Part shown: piece by piece, positions 1-7,927 of the stretch | Position numbering within the stretch: the stretch's first letter is position 1 | Layout: every line of letters begins with the position of its first letter | Source: Blastomonas sp. AAP53 | GTDB taxonomy: Bacteria; Pseudomonadota; Alphaproteobacteria; Sphingomonadales; Sphingomonadaceae | Assembly: GCF_000331245.1 (NCBI RefSeq) | Contig: NZ_ANFZ01000009.1 | Location: forward strand, 831,181-895,180 | DNA: 64,000 bases | Reading direction: 5' to 3' | Notes under the pieces: generated by a model | Told to the model about the DNA's origin: nothing | Seen by the model: only the letters and a program-made list of their open reading frames with translations | The model's database searches: none | Position numbers and translations under genes: made by a program

Positions 1-202
1 GTGCATAATCAGGCGCAGCGGCGGGAACGAACCGTACCGCAGGCCGCATGCCTGACCGAACCGTCCGATCCATTTCCAAAGCACGATATTCAGCAAACAG
101 TGCGTCGATCCGCTCGGCTGCGCCCGAGAACGTTCGCGCGATGCTGAGCACGGCAAAGACGGCGGCGGCTGCGAAGAAAAGGGCAATGACAACAGCAAAC
201 AT
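1..202 (-). CDS. Partial membrane-anchored hypothetical protein
   Basis: This reading frame starts at an ATG on the minus strand at 202 and runs off the left edge, so only about 67 N-terminal residues are visible. The first 20 or so residues (MFAVVIALFFAAAAVFAVLS) form one hydrophobic segment, which looks like a membrane anchor or uncleaved signal. A more polar stretch with ERIDALFAEYRALEMDR follows. An AGGA-like ribosome-binding site lies about 10 bases upstream. It is divergent from rpsB. The spacer carries a LexA-type box at 330-344 and a DnaA-box-like 9-mer. I do not recognise the family. It is inferred to be real from the start signal, the membrane segment and normal codon texture. Confidence 0.55.
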   Translation of the reverse strand, partial: MFAVVIALFFAAAAVFAVLSIARTFSGAAERIDALFAEYRALEMDRTVRSGMRPAVRFVPAAAPDYA

Positions 203-252
203 GGCGAAACATCCTGTCTTTCGCCTGCGGAGCCTGAGCATCAGCAGGACAC

Positions 253-261
253 TGTGGATAA
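253..261 (-). promoter_or_regulatory. DnaA-box-like 9-mer
   Basis: TGTGGATAA on the plus strand is the exact reverse complement of the consensus DnaA box TTATCCACA. A related 'tctgtggac' lies directly beside it. A single consensus box can occur by chance or serve as a DnaA-regulated promoter site; nothing else here looks like a replication origin. Confidence 0.4.
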
Positions 262-329
262 CTCTGTGGACGGCTTCCGGTTCCCGATTGTCAGGTCTGA
301 AGCCCGATAACCGTCTTTGTTTGGCTTTT

Positions 330-344
330 GTTCCATTTCTGTTC
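330..344 (+). promoter_or_regulatory. Putative LexA (SOS) box
   Basis: The 15-mer GTTCCATTTCTGTTC matches the alphaproteobacterial LexA operator GTTC-N7-GTTC exactly. The same pattern occurs in front of recA in this window at 16351-16365. It lies 128 bases from the start of the leftward membrane gene and 207 bases from rpsB. The leftward gene is the more plausible target because ribosomal protein genes are not usually SOS-controlled. Confidence 0.55.
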
Positions 345-550
345 ACATGGGTCAAGCACAAAAATACGACCACCCGTTGAAATGGGGCTGGATTTTGTGA
401 ACCGAGCCACGTAAGGGCGCGCTCGTCTGTGGCGTTGTGCCACGGGCAATCCACATGGAAGACACACATACCGGTGCCTAGGCTGCCCTTTGAGGGCATG
501 TCCTTGCAGGTTCCCGTCTTCCAGAGGCTTAACCGGAAAGGAATTAGCTT

Positions 551-1378
<828 letters not shown>

Positions 1379-1430
1379 TAGCCGAACCGGGCGGGGCGCG
1401 CCCTGCCCGTCCGCTTCGCGAAAATGACAC

Positions 1431-1479
1431 ATGCAGGGGCTACGGGCCGGGCGTTGGCCCGCACCTGTGGCCCCTGCAT
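1431..1479 (+). terminator. Stem-loop between rpsB and tsf (attenuator-like)
   Basis: A perfect 10-base inverted repeat (ATGCAGGGGC at 1431-1440, GCCCCTGCAT at 1470-1479) encloses a second inverted repeat (GGGCC 1444-1448, GGCCC 1456-1460). There is no T-run after it, so full intrinsic termination is unlikely. A partial terminator, an mRNA processing site or a stability element between the S2 and EF-Ts cistrons is more plausible. Confidence 0.55.
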
Positions 1480-1506
1480 TCATATCCAACCACAAGGAAC
1501 ACGAAC

Positions 1507-2430
1507 ATGGCTGTGATTACTGCTGCTAATGTCAAGGAACTGCGCGAGCGCACCGGCGCCGGCATGATGGACGCCAAGAAGGCGCTGACCGAAGCCGATG
1601 GCGACATCGAAGCCGCCGTCGACGCGCTGCGTGCCAAGGGCCTCGCCACCGCCCAGAAGAAGTCGAGCCGTACGGCTGCCGAAGGTCTGGTCGGCATCGA
1701 AGTGCAGGGCCTCAAGGGCGTTGCCGTCGAAGTGAACAGCGAAACCGACTTCGTCGCCAAGAACGAGCAGTTCCAGGATTTCGTCCGCAAGGTGACCTCG
1801 GTCGCCCTGACCACCGGTGACGATGTCGACGCGCTCAAGGCTGCGCCCTATCCCGATGGCGAGACCGTCGGCGAAAAGCTGACCAACTCGATCGCCACGA
1901 TCGGCGAAAACCAGTCGATCCGCCGCATCAAGACCGTTTCGGTCAGCGAAGGCGTTGTCGTTTCGTACATGCACAATGCCGTTGCGCCGAACCTCGGCAA
2001 GATTGGCGTGCTCGTCGCGCTCGAAGGCACCGTGTCGGCTGACGTTCTGGAGCCGCTCGGCAAGCAGATCGGCATGCACATTGCCGCTGCCTTCCCGCTG
2101 GCGCTGAACAGCGATGGCCTGGATGCCGAGATGATCGCGCGTGAACGCAAGATCGCAGAGGAAAAGGCTGCCGAAAGCGGCAAGCCCGCCGAAGTGCAGG
2201 CCAAGATGGTCGATGGCGCGATTGCCAAGTTCGCCAAGGAAAACGCGCTGCTCAGCCAGCTGTTCGTGATGGACAACAAGACCGCGATCGCCGACGTGGT
2301 GGCCAAGGCCGCCAAGGACGCCGGTGGCACCATTACGCTCAAGGACTATGTCCGCTTCCAGCTCGGCGAAGGCATCGAGAAGGAAGAAACCGACTTTGCC
2401 GCAGAAGTGGCGGCGGCGGCGGGTCTGTAA
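1507..2430 (+). CDS. tsf: Elongation factor Ts
   Basis: EF-Ts is the guanine-nucleotide exchange factor that regenerates EF-Tu-GTP. The N-terminal UBA-like domain carries [16 protein letters not shown] (around residues 11-26). The core has the family motif [12 protein letters not shown] (around residues 79-90), whose TDFV contacts EF-Tu. At 307 residues it has the usual length. AAGGA lies about 9 bases before the ATG. It follows rpsB and ends at a GC-rich terminator-like hairpin (2456-2483). Confidence 0.98.
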   Translation: MAVITAANVKELRERTGAGMMDAKKALTEADGDIEAAVDALRAKGLATAQKKSSRTAAEGLVGIEVQGLKGVAVEVNSETDFVAKNEQFQDFVRKVTSVALTTGDDVDALKAAPYPDGETVGEKLTNSIATIGENQSIRRIKTVSVSEGVVVSYMHNAVAPNLGKIGVLVALEGTVSADVLEPLGKQIGMHIAAAFPLALNSDGLDAEMIARERKIAEEKAAESGKPAEVQAKMVDGAIAKFAKENALLSQLFVMDNKTAIADVVAKAAKDAGGTITLKDYVRFQLGEGIEKEETDFAAEVAAAAGL

Positions 2431-2455
2431 GACTCACCTCGCTACAGGTTCGAAA

Positions 2456-2483
2456 CGGCGGGTGGCTTCGCAGCCGCCCGCCG
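2456..2483 (+). terminator. Terminator-like hairpin after tsf
   Basis: An 11-base-pair GC-rich stem (2456-2466 with 2473-2483, one G-U pair) closes a TTCGCA loop 25 bases after the tsf stop. It is followed by 'ctttcgt', a weak pyrimidine tract. It probably separates rpsB-tsf from the pyrH operon, perhaps only partially. Confidence 0.6.
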
Positions 2484-2625
2484 CTTTCGTATCCAGCGTC
2501 GGCACAGACCGACGGCAACAGACTGAAACAGTTACGCGAACGTGCTTGGCAGTCACGTATGCACTGACTATGGTGCGCGCCACCCAGAACGCTGGTCGCC
2601 AGTCAGCTCAATCACCGGAAACTCC

Positions 2626-3348
2626 ATGACCATCCCATCCTACCGCCGCATCCTCCTGAAGCTCTCGGGGGAAGCCTTGATGGGCGATGGCCAGTACGGC
2701 ATCGATCCCGCCACCGTCACGCGCATGGCGGGCGAGGTCAAGGCGGCCAAGGATACGGGACTTGAAATCTGCCTGGTGATCGGCGGCGGCAACATCTTCC
2801 GCGGCATGGCGGGCGCTGCCAAGGGCATGGACCGCGCGCAGGCCGATTACATGGGCATGCTGGCCACGGTAATGAACGCACTGGCGATGCAGAGCGCGCT
2901 CGAGCAGCTGGGTGTCCCCACCCGCGTGCAGTCCGCGATCGAGATGGACAAGGTGTGCGAGCCCGTCATCCGCCGTCGCGCCCAGCGGCACCTGGAAAAG
3001 GGCCGCGTGGTGATATTCGCCGCCGGCGTCGGCGCACCGTATTTCACCACCGATTCCGGCGCTGCGCTGCGCGCCGCCGAAATGAAGTGCGACGCGCTGC
3101 TCAAGGGCACCAGCGTGGACGGCGTATACAACGCCGATCCCAAGCTGGACCCGAATGCCGTGCGTTATGATACATTGACTTATGACCGTGTGTTGCAGGA
3201 CAATCTCAAGGTCATGGACGCAAGCGCCGTGGCGCTTTGCCGCGACAATTCCATCCCCATCGTCGTGTTCTCGATCCGCGAGCAGGGCAATCTTGCCCGC
3301 GTTCTCAGCGGCGAAGGCACTGCGACAACCGTATATCAGAAGGACTGA
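2626..3348 (+). CDS. pyrH: Uridylate kinase
   Basis: UMP kinase phosphorylates UMP to UDP in pyrimidine nucleotide synthesis and belongs to the amino-acid-kinase fold. The sequence starts [20 protein letters not shown]. It has the nucleotide-binding LKLSGEAL and IGGGNIFRG loops and the [13 protein letters not shown] block. The start at 2626 gives 240 residues, the normal length; an upstream in-frame start would add 28 unconserved residues. frr begins four bases after its stop, so the two are probably co-transcribed. Confidence 0.97.
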   Translation: MTIPSYRRILLKLSGEALMGDGQYGIDPATVTRMAGEVKAAKDTGLEICLVIGGGNIFRGMAGAAKGMDRAQADYMGMLATVMNALAMQSALEQLGVPTRVQSAIEMDKVCEPVIRRRAQRHLEKGRVVIFAAGVGAPYFTTDSGAALRAAEMKCDALLKGTSVDGVYNADPKLDPNAVRYDTLTYDRVLQDNLKVMDASAVALCRDNSIPIVVFSIREQGNLARVLSGEGTATTVYQKD

Positions 3349-3352
3349 ACCA

Positions 3353-3910
3353 GTGGCACAGTTTGACAAGAAAGACCTTGAGCGCCGGATGAACGGCGCG
3401 GTGGAATCGCTGAAGGGCGATCTGACCGGCCTGCGCACCGGTCGCGCCAACGTGGCCTTGCTCGATCCGGTCACCGTAGAGGTGTACGGATCGCACATGC
3501 CGCTCACCCAGATCGCCACCGTTTCTGCGCCCGAGCCGCGCATGCTGTCGGTGCAGGTGTGGGACAAGTCGAACGTCGGACCGGCGGACAAGGCGATCCG
3601 ATCGGCAGGCCTGGGCCTCAACCCGATCATGGACGGCCAGACGCTGCGCCTGCCGATCCCCGACCTGACCGAAGAGCGCCGCAAGGAACTGGCCAAGCTG
3701 GCCGGGCAATATGCCGAAAAGGCGCGTATCGCGATCCGCAACGTGCGCCGCGACGGCATGGATTCGCTGAAGACCGACGAGAAGAATGGCGTGATCAGCG
3801 AGGACGAGCGCAAGCGGTTCGAAACCGAAGTGCAGAAGCTGACCGACGATATCATCGCGCAGGCCGATGCTGCCGCCACCCAGAAGGAAAAGGAAATTCT
3901 GGGCCAGTGA
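3353..3910 (+). CDS. frr: Ribosome recycling factor
   Basis: RRF splits post-termination ribosomes together with EF-G. The 185 residues include the typical [23 protein letters not shown] near the N-terminus and the C-terminal helix with [24 protein letters not shown] at 3353 is chosen because AAGGA lies nine bases upstream and the family begins at this point; the longer frame overlaps pyrH and is not conserved. Its stop overlaps the GTG of uppS (GTGA), which points to translational coupling. Confidence 0.97.
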   Translation: MAQFDKKDLERRMNGAVESLKGDLTGLRTGRANVALLDPVTVEVYGSHMPLTQIATVSAPEPRMLSVQVWDKSNVGPADKAIRSAGLGLNPIMDGQTLRLPIPDLTEERRKELAKLAGQYAEKARIAIRNVRRDGMDSLKTDEKNGVISEDERKRFETEVQKLTDDIIAQADAAATQKEKEILGQ

Positions 3911-4683
3911 TCTTCCGGTCCGGCCCCAAAGTCTCGAAGGCGCAACCGCAGTCCGCGCCGGTTGCGCACGTCCAGACGACACCGGCGCATGGTGTGCGCC
4001 ATGCGGCCATCATCATGGATGGCAATGGCCGCTGGGCTGCCAAGCGCGGTCTTCCCCGCGTTGTCGGCCACAAGCAAGGGGTAGAGGCAGTGCGGACGAC
4101 CGTGCGCGCCGCGCGCGACATGGGCCTGGAAACGCTGACGCTGTACGCCTTTTCGTCCGAGAACTGGAAGCGCCCCGAAGACGAGGTGTCGGACCTGATG
4201 GGTCTGCTGCGCCATTTCATCCGCGCCGATGTCGACGAGTTCATCGCCAATAACGTGCGGCTGAAGATCATCGGCAATTACCGCGCGCTCGCGCCCGACC
4301 TGGTCGAGATGATCGACGATGTCGTCGAACGAACCGCGCACAACACCGGCACCACCCTGGTGATTGCGCTCAATTACGGCGCGCAGGATGAACTGCTGCG
4401 TGCGACACGCGCGCTCGCCGCCGCCGCTGCACGCGGTGAGATCGACGCCAGTGCCATCGAGGCCGAGCATATCGATGCTGCGCTCGATACCGGCGACCTG
4501 CCCCCGCTCGACCTGCTCATCCGAACCTCGGGCGAACAGCGGCTGAGCAACTTCCTGCTGTGGCAGGCCGCGTACGCGGAGCTGTATTTCACCGAGACGC
4601 TGTGGCCCGACTTCAACGGCGCGTCGCTGGCCGAAGCGCTCGAGGCCTATGGGGCACGCGAAAGGCGCTTTGGTGGCCGCTGA
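3907..4683 (+). CDS. uppS: Undecaprenyl pyrophosphate synthase (cis-prenyltransferase)
   Basis: UppS extends farnesyl diphosphate with isopentenyl units to make the C55 lipid carrier for peptidoglycan. The catalytic aspartate is D38 in [17 protein letters not shown]. The C-terminal region has [20 protein letters not shown] and TLWPDF, both hallmarks of the family. The GTG at 3907 overlaps the frr stop by four bases and gives 258 residues; a start a few codons downstream is possible because the first 25 residues are a variable leader. It sits upstream of cdsA and dxr, linking isoprenoid and phospholipid supply. Confidence 0.96.
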   Translation: MIFRSGPKVSKAQPQSAPVAHVQTTPAHGVRHAAIIMDGNGRWAAKRGLPRVVGHKQGVEAVRTTVRAARDMGLETLTLYAFSSENWKRPEDEVSDLMGLLRHFIRADVDEFIANNVRLKIIGNYRALAPDLVEMIDDVVERTAHNTGTTLVIALNYGAQDELLRATRALAAAAARGEIDASAIEAEHIDAALDTGDLPPLDLLIRTSGEQRLSNFLLWQAAYAELYFTETLWPDFNGASLAEALEAYGARERRFGGR

Positions 4684-5476
4684 CCCTGTCAGGCGATCCC
4701 TGTTCGGTCAGGATCTGGCCGTTCGCACGGTTTCCGGCCTGATCCTTGTCGCCATCGCCGGAACCGCCCTGGGGCTGGGCGGCATCGCCTTCTGGCTGTT
4801 GCTGATGGCAGGCGCGCTCGCCATGCAGCATGAGTGGGCCGGGCTGGTCGGAAGGCTGGAGCGCCGCCGGCTGTCGATGCTGGCGCTGATGGCCTCGCTT
4901 TCGATGCTGTCGCCCCTCGCCGACGGCCCCGGGTTTCTCTCGCTGGGCTTCATCATCGGTGGGGCCTTCTTCATCGCCGCGATCGACCGCAGCATCAAGC
5001 TGGCGCTGGGCGTGTTCTATTGCGCACTGCCGGTGATGGCGCTGCTGTACCTGCGCCAGCAGGACAACGGGCTGCTGCTCGCGTTCTGGACCATGGCCAC
5101 GGTGTGGGCGACCGATGTCGGTGCGTATTTCGCAGGACGCGGCATCGGCGGCCCCAAGATTGCGCCGTCGATCAGCCCCAGCAAGACCTGGGCGGGCCTT
5201 GCCGGCGGCATGACTGCGGCCTTGCTGTTCGCCATTGCGCTGCGCGAATGGTTCGACCTGCCTTATATCCTGGTGCTGGCGAGCGCGCCCTTGGCGATCG
5301 TCGCCCAGGTGGGCGACTTTCTGGAAAGCTGGATGAAGCGCCAGGCAGGCGTGAAGGACTCTGGCGCGCTGATCCCCGGACACGGCGGAATTCTGGACCG
5401 CGTCGATGGTCTTGTTCCCGTCGCACCGATCGTCGCAACGCTGGTTGCAGCCAATGCCTTTTGGGCGCTAGGGTGA
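4673..5476 (+). CDS. cdsA: Phosphatidate cytidylyltransferase
   Basis: CdsA makes CDP-diacylglycerol from phosphatidate and CTP in the inner membrane. Several hydrophobic helices fill the protein. The C-terminal signature is complete: SWMKRQAGVKDSG followed by GHGGILDRVDG. GTG at 4673 is preferred because GAAAGG lies about eight bases upstream, giving 267 residues. An ATG at 4649 in the same frame would add eight residues and overlap uppS further. Its stop overlaps a GTG of the next frame; dxr probably uses the ATG nine bases on. Confidence 0.94.
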   Translation: MAADPVRRSLFGQDLAVRTVSGLILVAIAGTALGLGGIAFWLLLMAGALAMQHEWAGLVGRLERRRLSMLALMASLSMLSPLADGPGFLSLGFIIGGAFFIAAIDRSIKLALGVFYCALPVMALLYLRQQDNGLLLAFWTMATVWATDVGAYFAGRGIGGPKIAPSISPSKTWAGLAGGMTAALLFAIALREWFDLPYILVLASAPLAIVAQVGDFLESWMKRQAGVKDSGALIPGHGGILDRVDGLVPVAPIVATLVAANAFWALG

Positions 5477-5484
5477 CCGCTCTT

Positions 5485-6696
5485 ATGTCGCGCCCAGAAA
5501 CGAAACACGACGGCCTCATCGTGCCGCCACCCGCCACGCCCTCGCGGAGCGTCAGCATCTTTGGCGCAACCGGATCGGTCGGCACCTCGACGCTGGACCT
5601 GATCCGCCTCAATCCGTCTGCCTACCGCATCGTGGCGTTGACCGCGAACAGCGATGCGGAAGGTCTGGCCAGACTGGCGCGCGAGTTTTCCGCCGAAGTC
5701 GCGGTCATCGGGGACCCTGCCCGGCACGACGCCCTTGTGGCTGCGCTGGAAGGCAGCGGTACCAGGGCCTGGTCCGGCCCCCAGGCCCTGCTCGATGCAG
5801 CCGACCTGGATGCAGACTGGACGATGGCTGCCATTGTCGGCTGCGCGGGCCTTGCACCGATCATGCGCAGCCTGTTGCGCGGACGCAGCGTGGCACTCGC
5901 GAACAAGGAGGCTCTTGTCTCGTCGGGCGCGCTGATGATCGAGGCTGCGCGCAGCAGCGGGGCAACCCTGCTTCCGGTGGATTCCGAGCACAACGCGATT
6001 TTCCAGTGCCTTGCGGGTGCATCCTACGACCACGTGGAAAGCATTACATTGACGGCCAGCGGTGGCCCGTTCCGCACCTGGACGCATGACCAGATGCGCG
6101 CGGCTCGCCCTGACCAGGCGGTGGCCCATCCCAACTGGTCGATGGGCGCAAAGATTTCAGTCGATAGCGCAACGATGTTCAACAAGGGCCTGGAACTGAT
6201 CGAGGCCCATCATCTTTTCCCGGTCGGGCTCGATGCGATCCGCATTCTGGTTCATCCGCAATCGGTGATCCACTCGATGGTCGAGTATCGCGACCGGTCG
6301 ACGCTGGCGCAGCTTGGCTCGCCCGACATGAAGATCCCGATTGCCAGTGCGCTGGCCTGGCCGCAGCGGATCCCAACCCAGTGCCTGCCGCTCGATCTGG
6401 CCACCATCGGCCAACTGACCTTCGAGCCGCTCGACGATGTCCGCTTTCCGGGCCCCGGCATCTGCCGGGCGGCGATAGCCGCAGGCGGCGGCGCGCCTGC
6501 CATCCTGAACGCCGCCAACGAGATCGCGGTCGCTGCTTTCCTTGCCGGAGAGATCGGGTTTCTCGATATCGCGACAATTGTATCGCTGGTTCTGGCAGGC
6601 TATAGCCCTGCTGAACCGCAATGCCTGCAAGACGTGCTGGCAATCGATTCAGAAGCCCGCGCGTGCGCTACCGCCGCCATCCGGACCAGGAACTGA
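5485..6696 (+). CDS. dxr: 1-deoxy-D-xylulose 5-phosphate reductoisomerase
   Basis: DXR converts DXP to 2-C-methyl-D-erythritol 4-phosphate with NADPH, the committed step of the non-mevalonate isoprenoid pathway. The NADPH-binding loop is GATGSVGTSTLDL. The metal and substrate motifs ANKEALVSSG, PVDSEHNAIFQ and SVDSATMFNKGLE are all present. The ATG at 5485 has AGGGTGA about eight bases upstream and gives 403 residues; a GTG at 5473 is an alternative. It lies between cdsA and rseP, as in many proteobacteria. Confidence 0.96.
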   Translation: MSRPETKHDGLIVPPPATPSRSVSIFGATGSVGTSTLDLIRLNPSAYRIVALTANSDAEGLARLAREFSAEVAVIGDPARHDALVAALEGSGTRAWSGPQALLDAADLDADWTMAAIVGCAGLAPIMRSLLRGRSVALANKEALVSSGALMIEAARSSGATLLPVDSEHNAIFQCLAGASYDHVESITLTASGGPFRTWTHDQMRAARPDQAVAHPNWSMGAKISVDSATMFNKGLELIEAHHLFPVGLDAIRILVHPQSVIHSMVEYRDRSTLAQLGSPDMKIPIASALAWPQRIPTQCLPLDLATIGQLTFEPLDDVRFPGPGICRAAIAAGGGAPAILNAANEIAVAAFLAGEIGFLDIATIVSLVLAGYSPAEPQCLQDVLAIDSEARACATAAIRTRN

Positions 6697-6698
6697 AC

Positions 6699-7811
6699 TT
6701 GAGCGAAAATCCCGGCTTTCTGCTGACCATTCTGGCCTTTCTGCTCGTACTGGGGCCATTGGTCTTCGTGCACGAGATGGGACACTATCTTGTCGGTCGC
6801 TGGTTCGGAGTGAAGGCGGAATCCTTCTCCATCGGTTTTGGCCGCGAGATTGCCGGATGGACCGACAAGCGCGGCACGCGCTGGAAACTAGGCCTGCTGC
6901 CGCTGGGCGGCTATGTCCAGTTTGCCGGCGACATGGACCCTTCCAGCCGCGCCGACCCCAATTGGGTCGCCCTGCCCGCCGAAGAGCGCAATCGCACATT
7001 CCAGTCGAAAACCCTGCTGCAGCGCGCCCTCATCGTGTTTGCTGGACCGGCGATCAACTTCCTGTTTGCCATCCTCATCCTGGCAGGCTTCGCTTTTTCC
7101 TATGGCAAGAGTGTCACGCCGCCGGTGGTGGCGGGCGTGCTGCCTGGCTCGGCTGCCGCAGAGGCAGGCTTGCTGCCTGGCGACCGCATCGTGTCGATCG
7201 ATGGCGAGCGGATCGAATGGTTCGACGAGGTCGGCCGCCGCATCGCACACCGCCCCGATGAGCGCATCACCGTACGCGCCGAACGCGATGGTACGCCTCG
7301 CGATATCAGCTTCCGCATCGGCGTCGACGTTCAGAAGGACCGTTTCGGCAACGAATACCGCATCGGGCGGCTGGGCATCATGTCCGCAGAGCCCGTGGTA
7401 CGCCCGGTTTCGCTGCTCGAATCGCCCGTCGTCGCGGTCGAACGGACCGGGGAAATCGTGCGGTTGATGGTCGCGACATTGGGCCAAGTGATCACCGGAC
7501 GCCGCTCCGTTTCGGAACTGGGCGGCCCGCTCAAGATCGCGCAGGTTTCCGGCGAGCAGTTCGCTGCCGGGCTCGATGACTTCATCTTCTTCATCGCGCT
7601 GATCTCAATTAATTTGGGGTTCATCAATCTGCTGCCAATCCCCATGCTCGATGGCGGTCATCTGCTGTTCTATGCAATCGAGGCTATCCGGCGCAAACCG
7701 GTGAACCCCAAGGTGATGGAATGGGCGTTCCGTTCGGGTCTGGCAGCCGTGCTGGCCCTGATGGTGTTCGTGACCGTCAACGATCTGGCATCGTTCGGCC
7801 TGCTGGGCTGA
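6699..7811 (+). CDS. rseP: Site-2 intramembrane zinc metalloprotease RseP
   Basis: RseP cuts membrane-embedded anti-sigma factors and leftover signal peptides. The zinc site HEMGH (H25, E26, H29) lies in the first transmembrane helix. One PDZ domain follows around residues 120-200 (AAEAGLLPGDRIVSIDG). The C-terminal membrane part carries NLLPIPMLDGGHL with the second metal-binding motif. The TTG at 6699 is used because it follows the dxr stop by two bases and the protein N-terminus matches the family there. Its position before bamA links it to envelope stress control. Confidence 0.94.
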   Translation: MSENPGFLLTILAFLLVLGPLVFVHEMGHYLVGRWFGVKAESFSIGFGREIAGWTDKRGTRWKLGLLPLGGYVQFAGDMDPSSRADPNWVALPAEERNRTFQSKTLLQRALIVFAGPAINFLFAILILAGFAFSYGKSVTPPVVAGVLPGSAAAEAGLLPGDRIVSIDGERIEWFDEVGRRIAHRPDERITVRAERDGTPRDISFRIGVDVQKDRFGNEYRIGRLGIMSAEPVVRPVSLLESPVVAVERTGEIVRLMVATLGQVITGRRSVSELGGPLKIAQVSGEQFAAGLDDFIFFIALISINLGFINLLPIPMLDGGHLLFYAIEAIRRKPVNPKVMEWAFRSGLAAVLALMVFVTVNDLASFGLLG

Positions 7812-7927
7812 AAGACGGGTTGATTGATTGCGGCGGATGATGCAGGGGTTTGCGCACCGGGGCGGGTTATCGGACGGCAATTCAGGGACCGTCTGATGTT
7901 TTTTGGCTTAGGGTGGGTCTTTTTTCC

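Larger units (their letters stand above)
203..550. other. Divergent intergenic region before rpsB
   Basis: This 348-base spacer separates the leftward membrane-protein gene from rpsB. It contains a DnaA-box-like 9-mer at 253-261, a LexA-type box at 330-344, and two small hairpins nearer rpsB: GTGGC/GCCAC at 429-443 and TGCCC/GGGCA at 484-498. These could belong to an rpsB mRNA leader. A 110-codon open frame crosses the region on the plus strand, but its composition is Arg/Ser-rich and it has no convincing start signal, so I do not call it. Confidence 0.6.

Noticed and set aside
48..380. Plus-strand 110-codon frame before rpsB
   Set aside because: It is Arg/Ser-rich, has no ribosome-binding site, and covers the leftward gene start and the regulatory sites.
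2608..4470. Minus-strand open frame of 620 codons
   Set aside because: It is antisense to pyrH, frr and uppS and has no recognisable motif.
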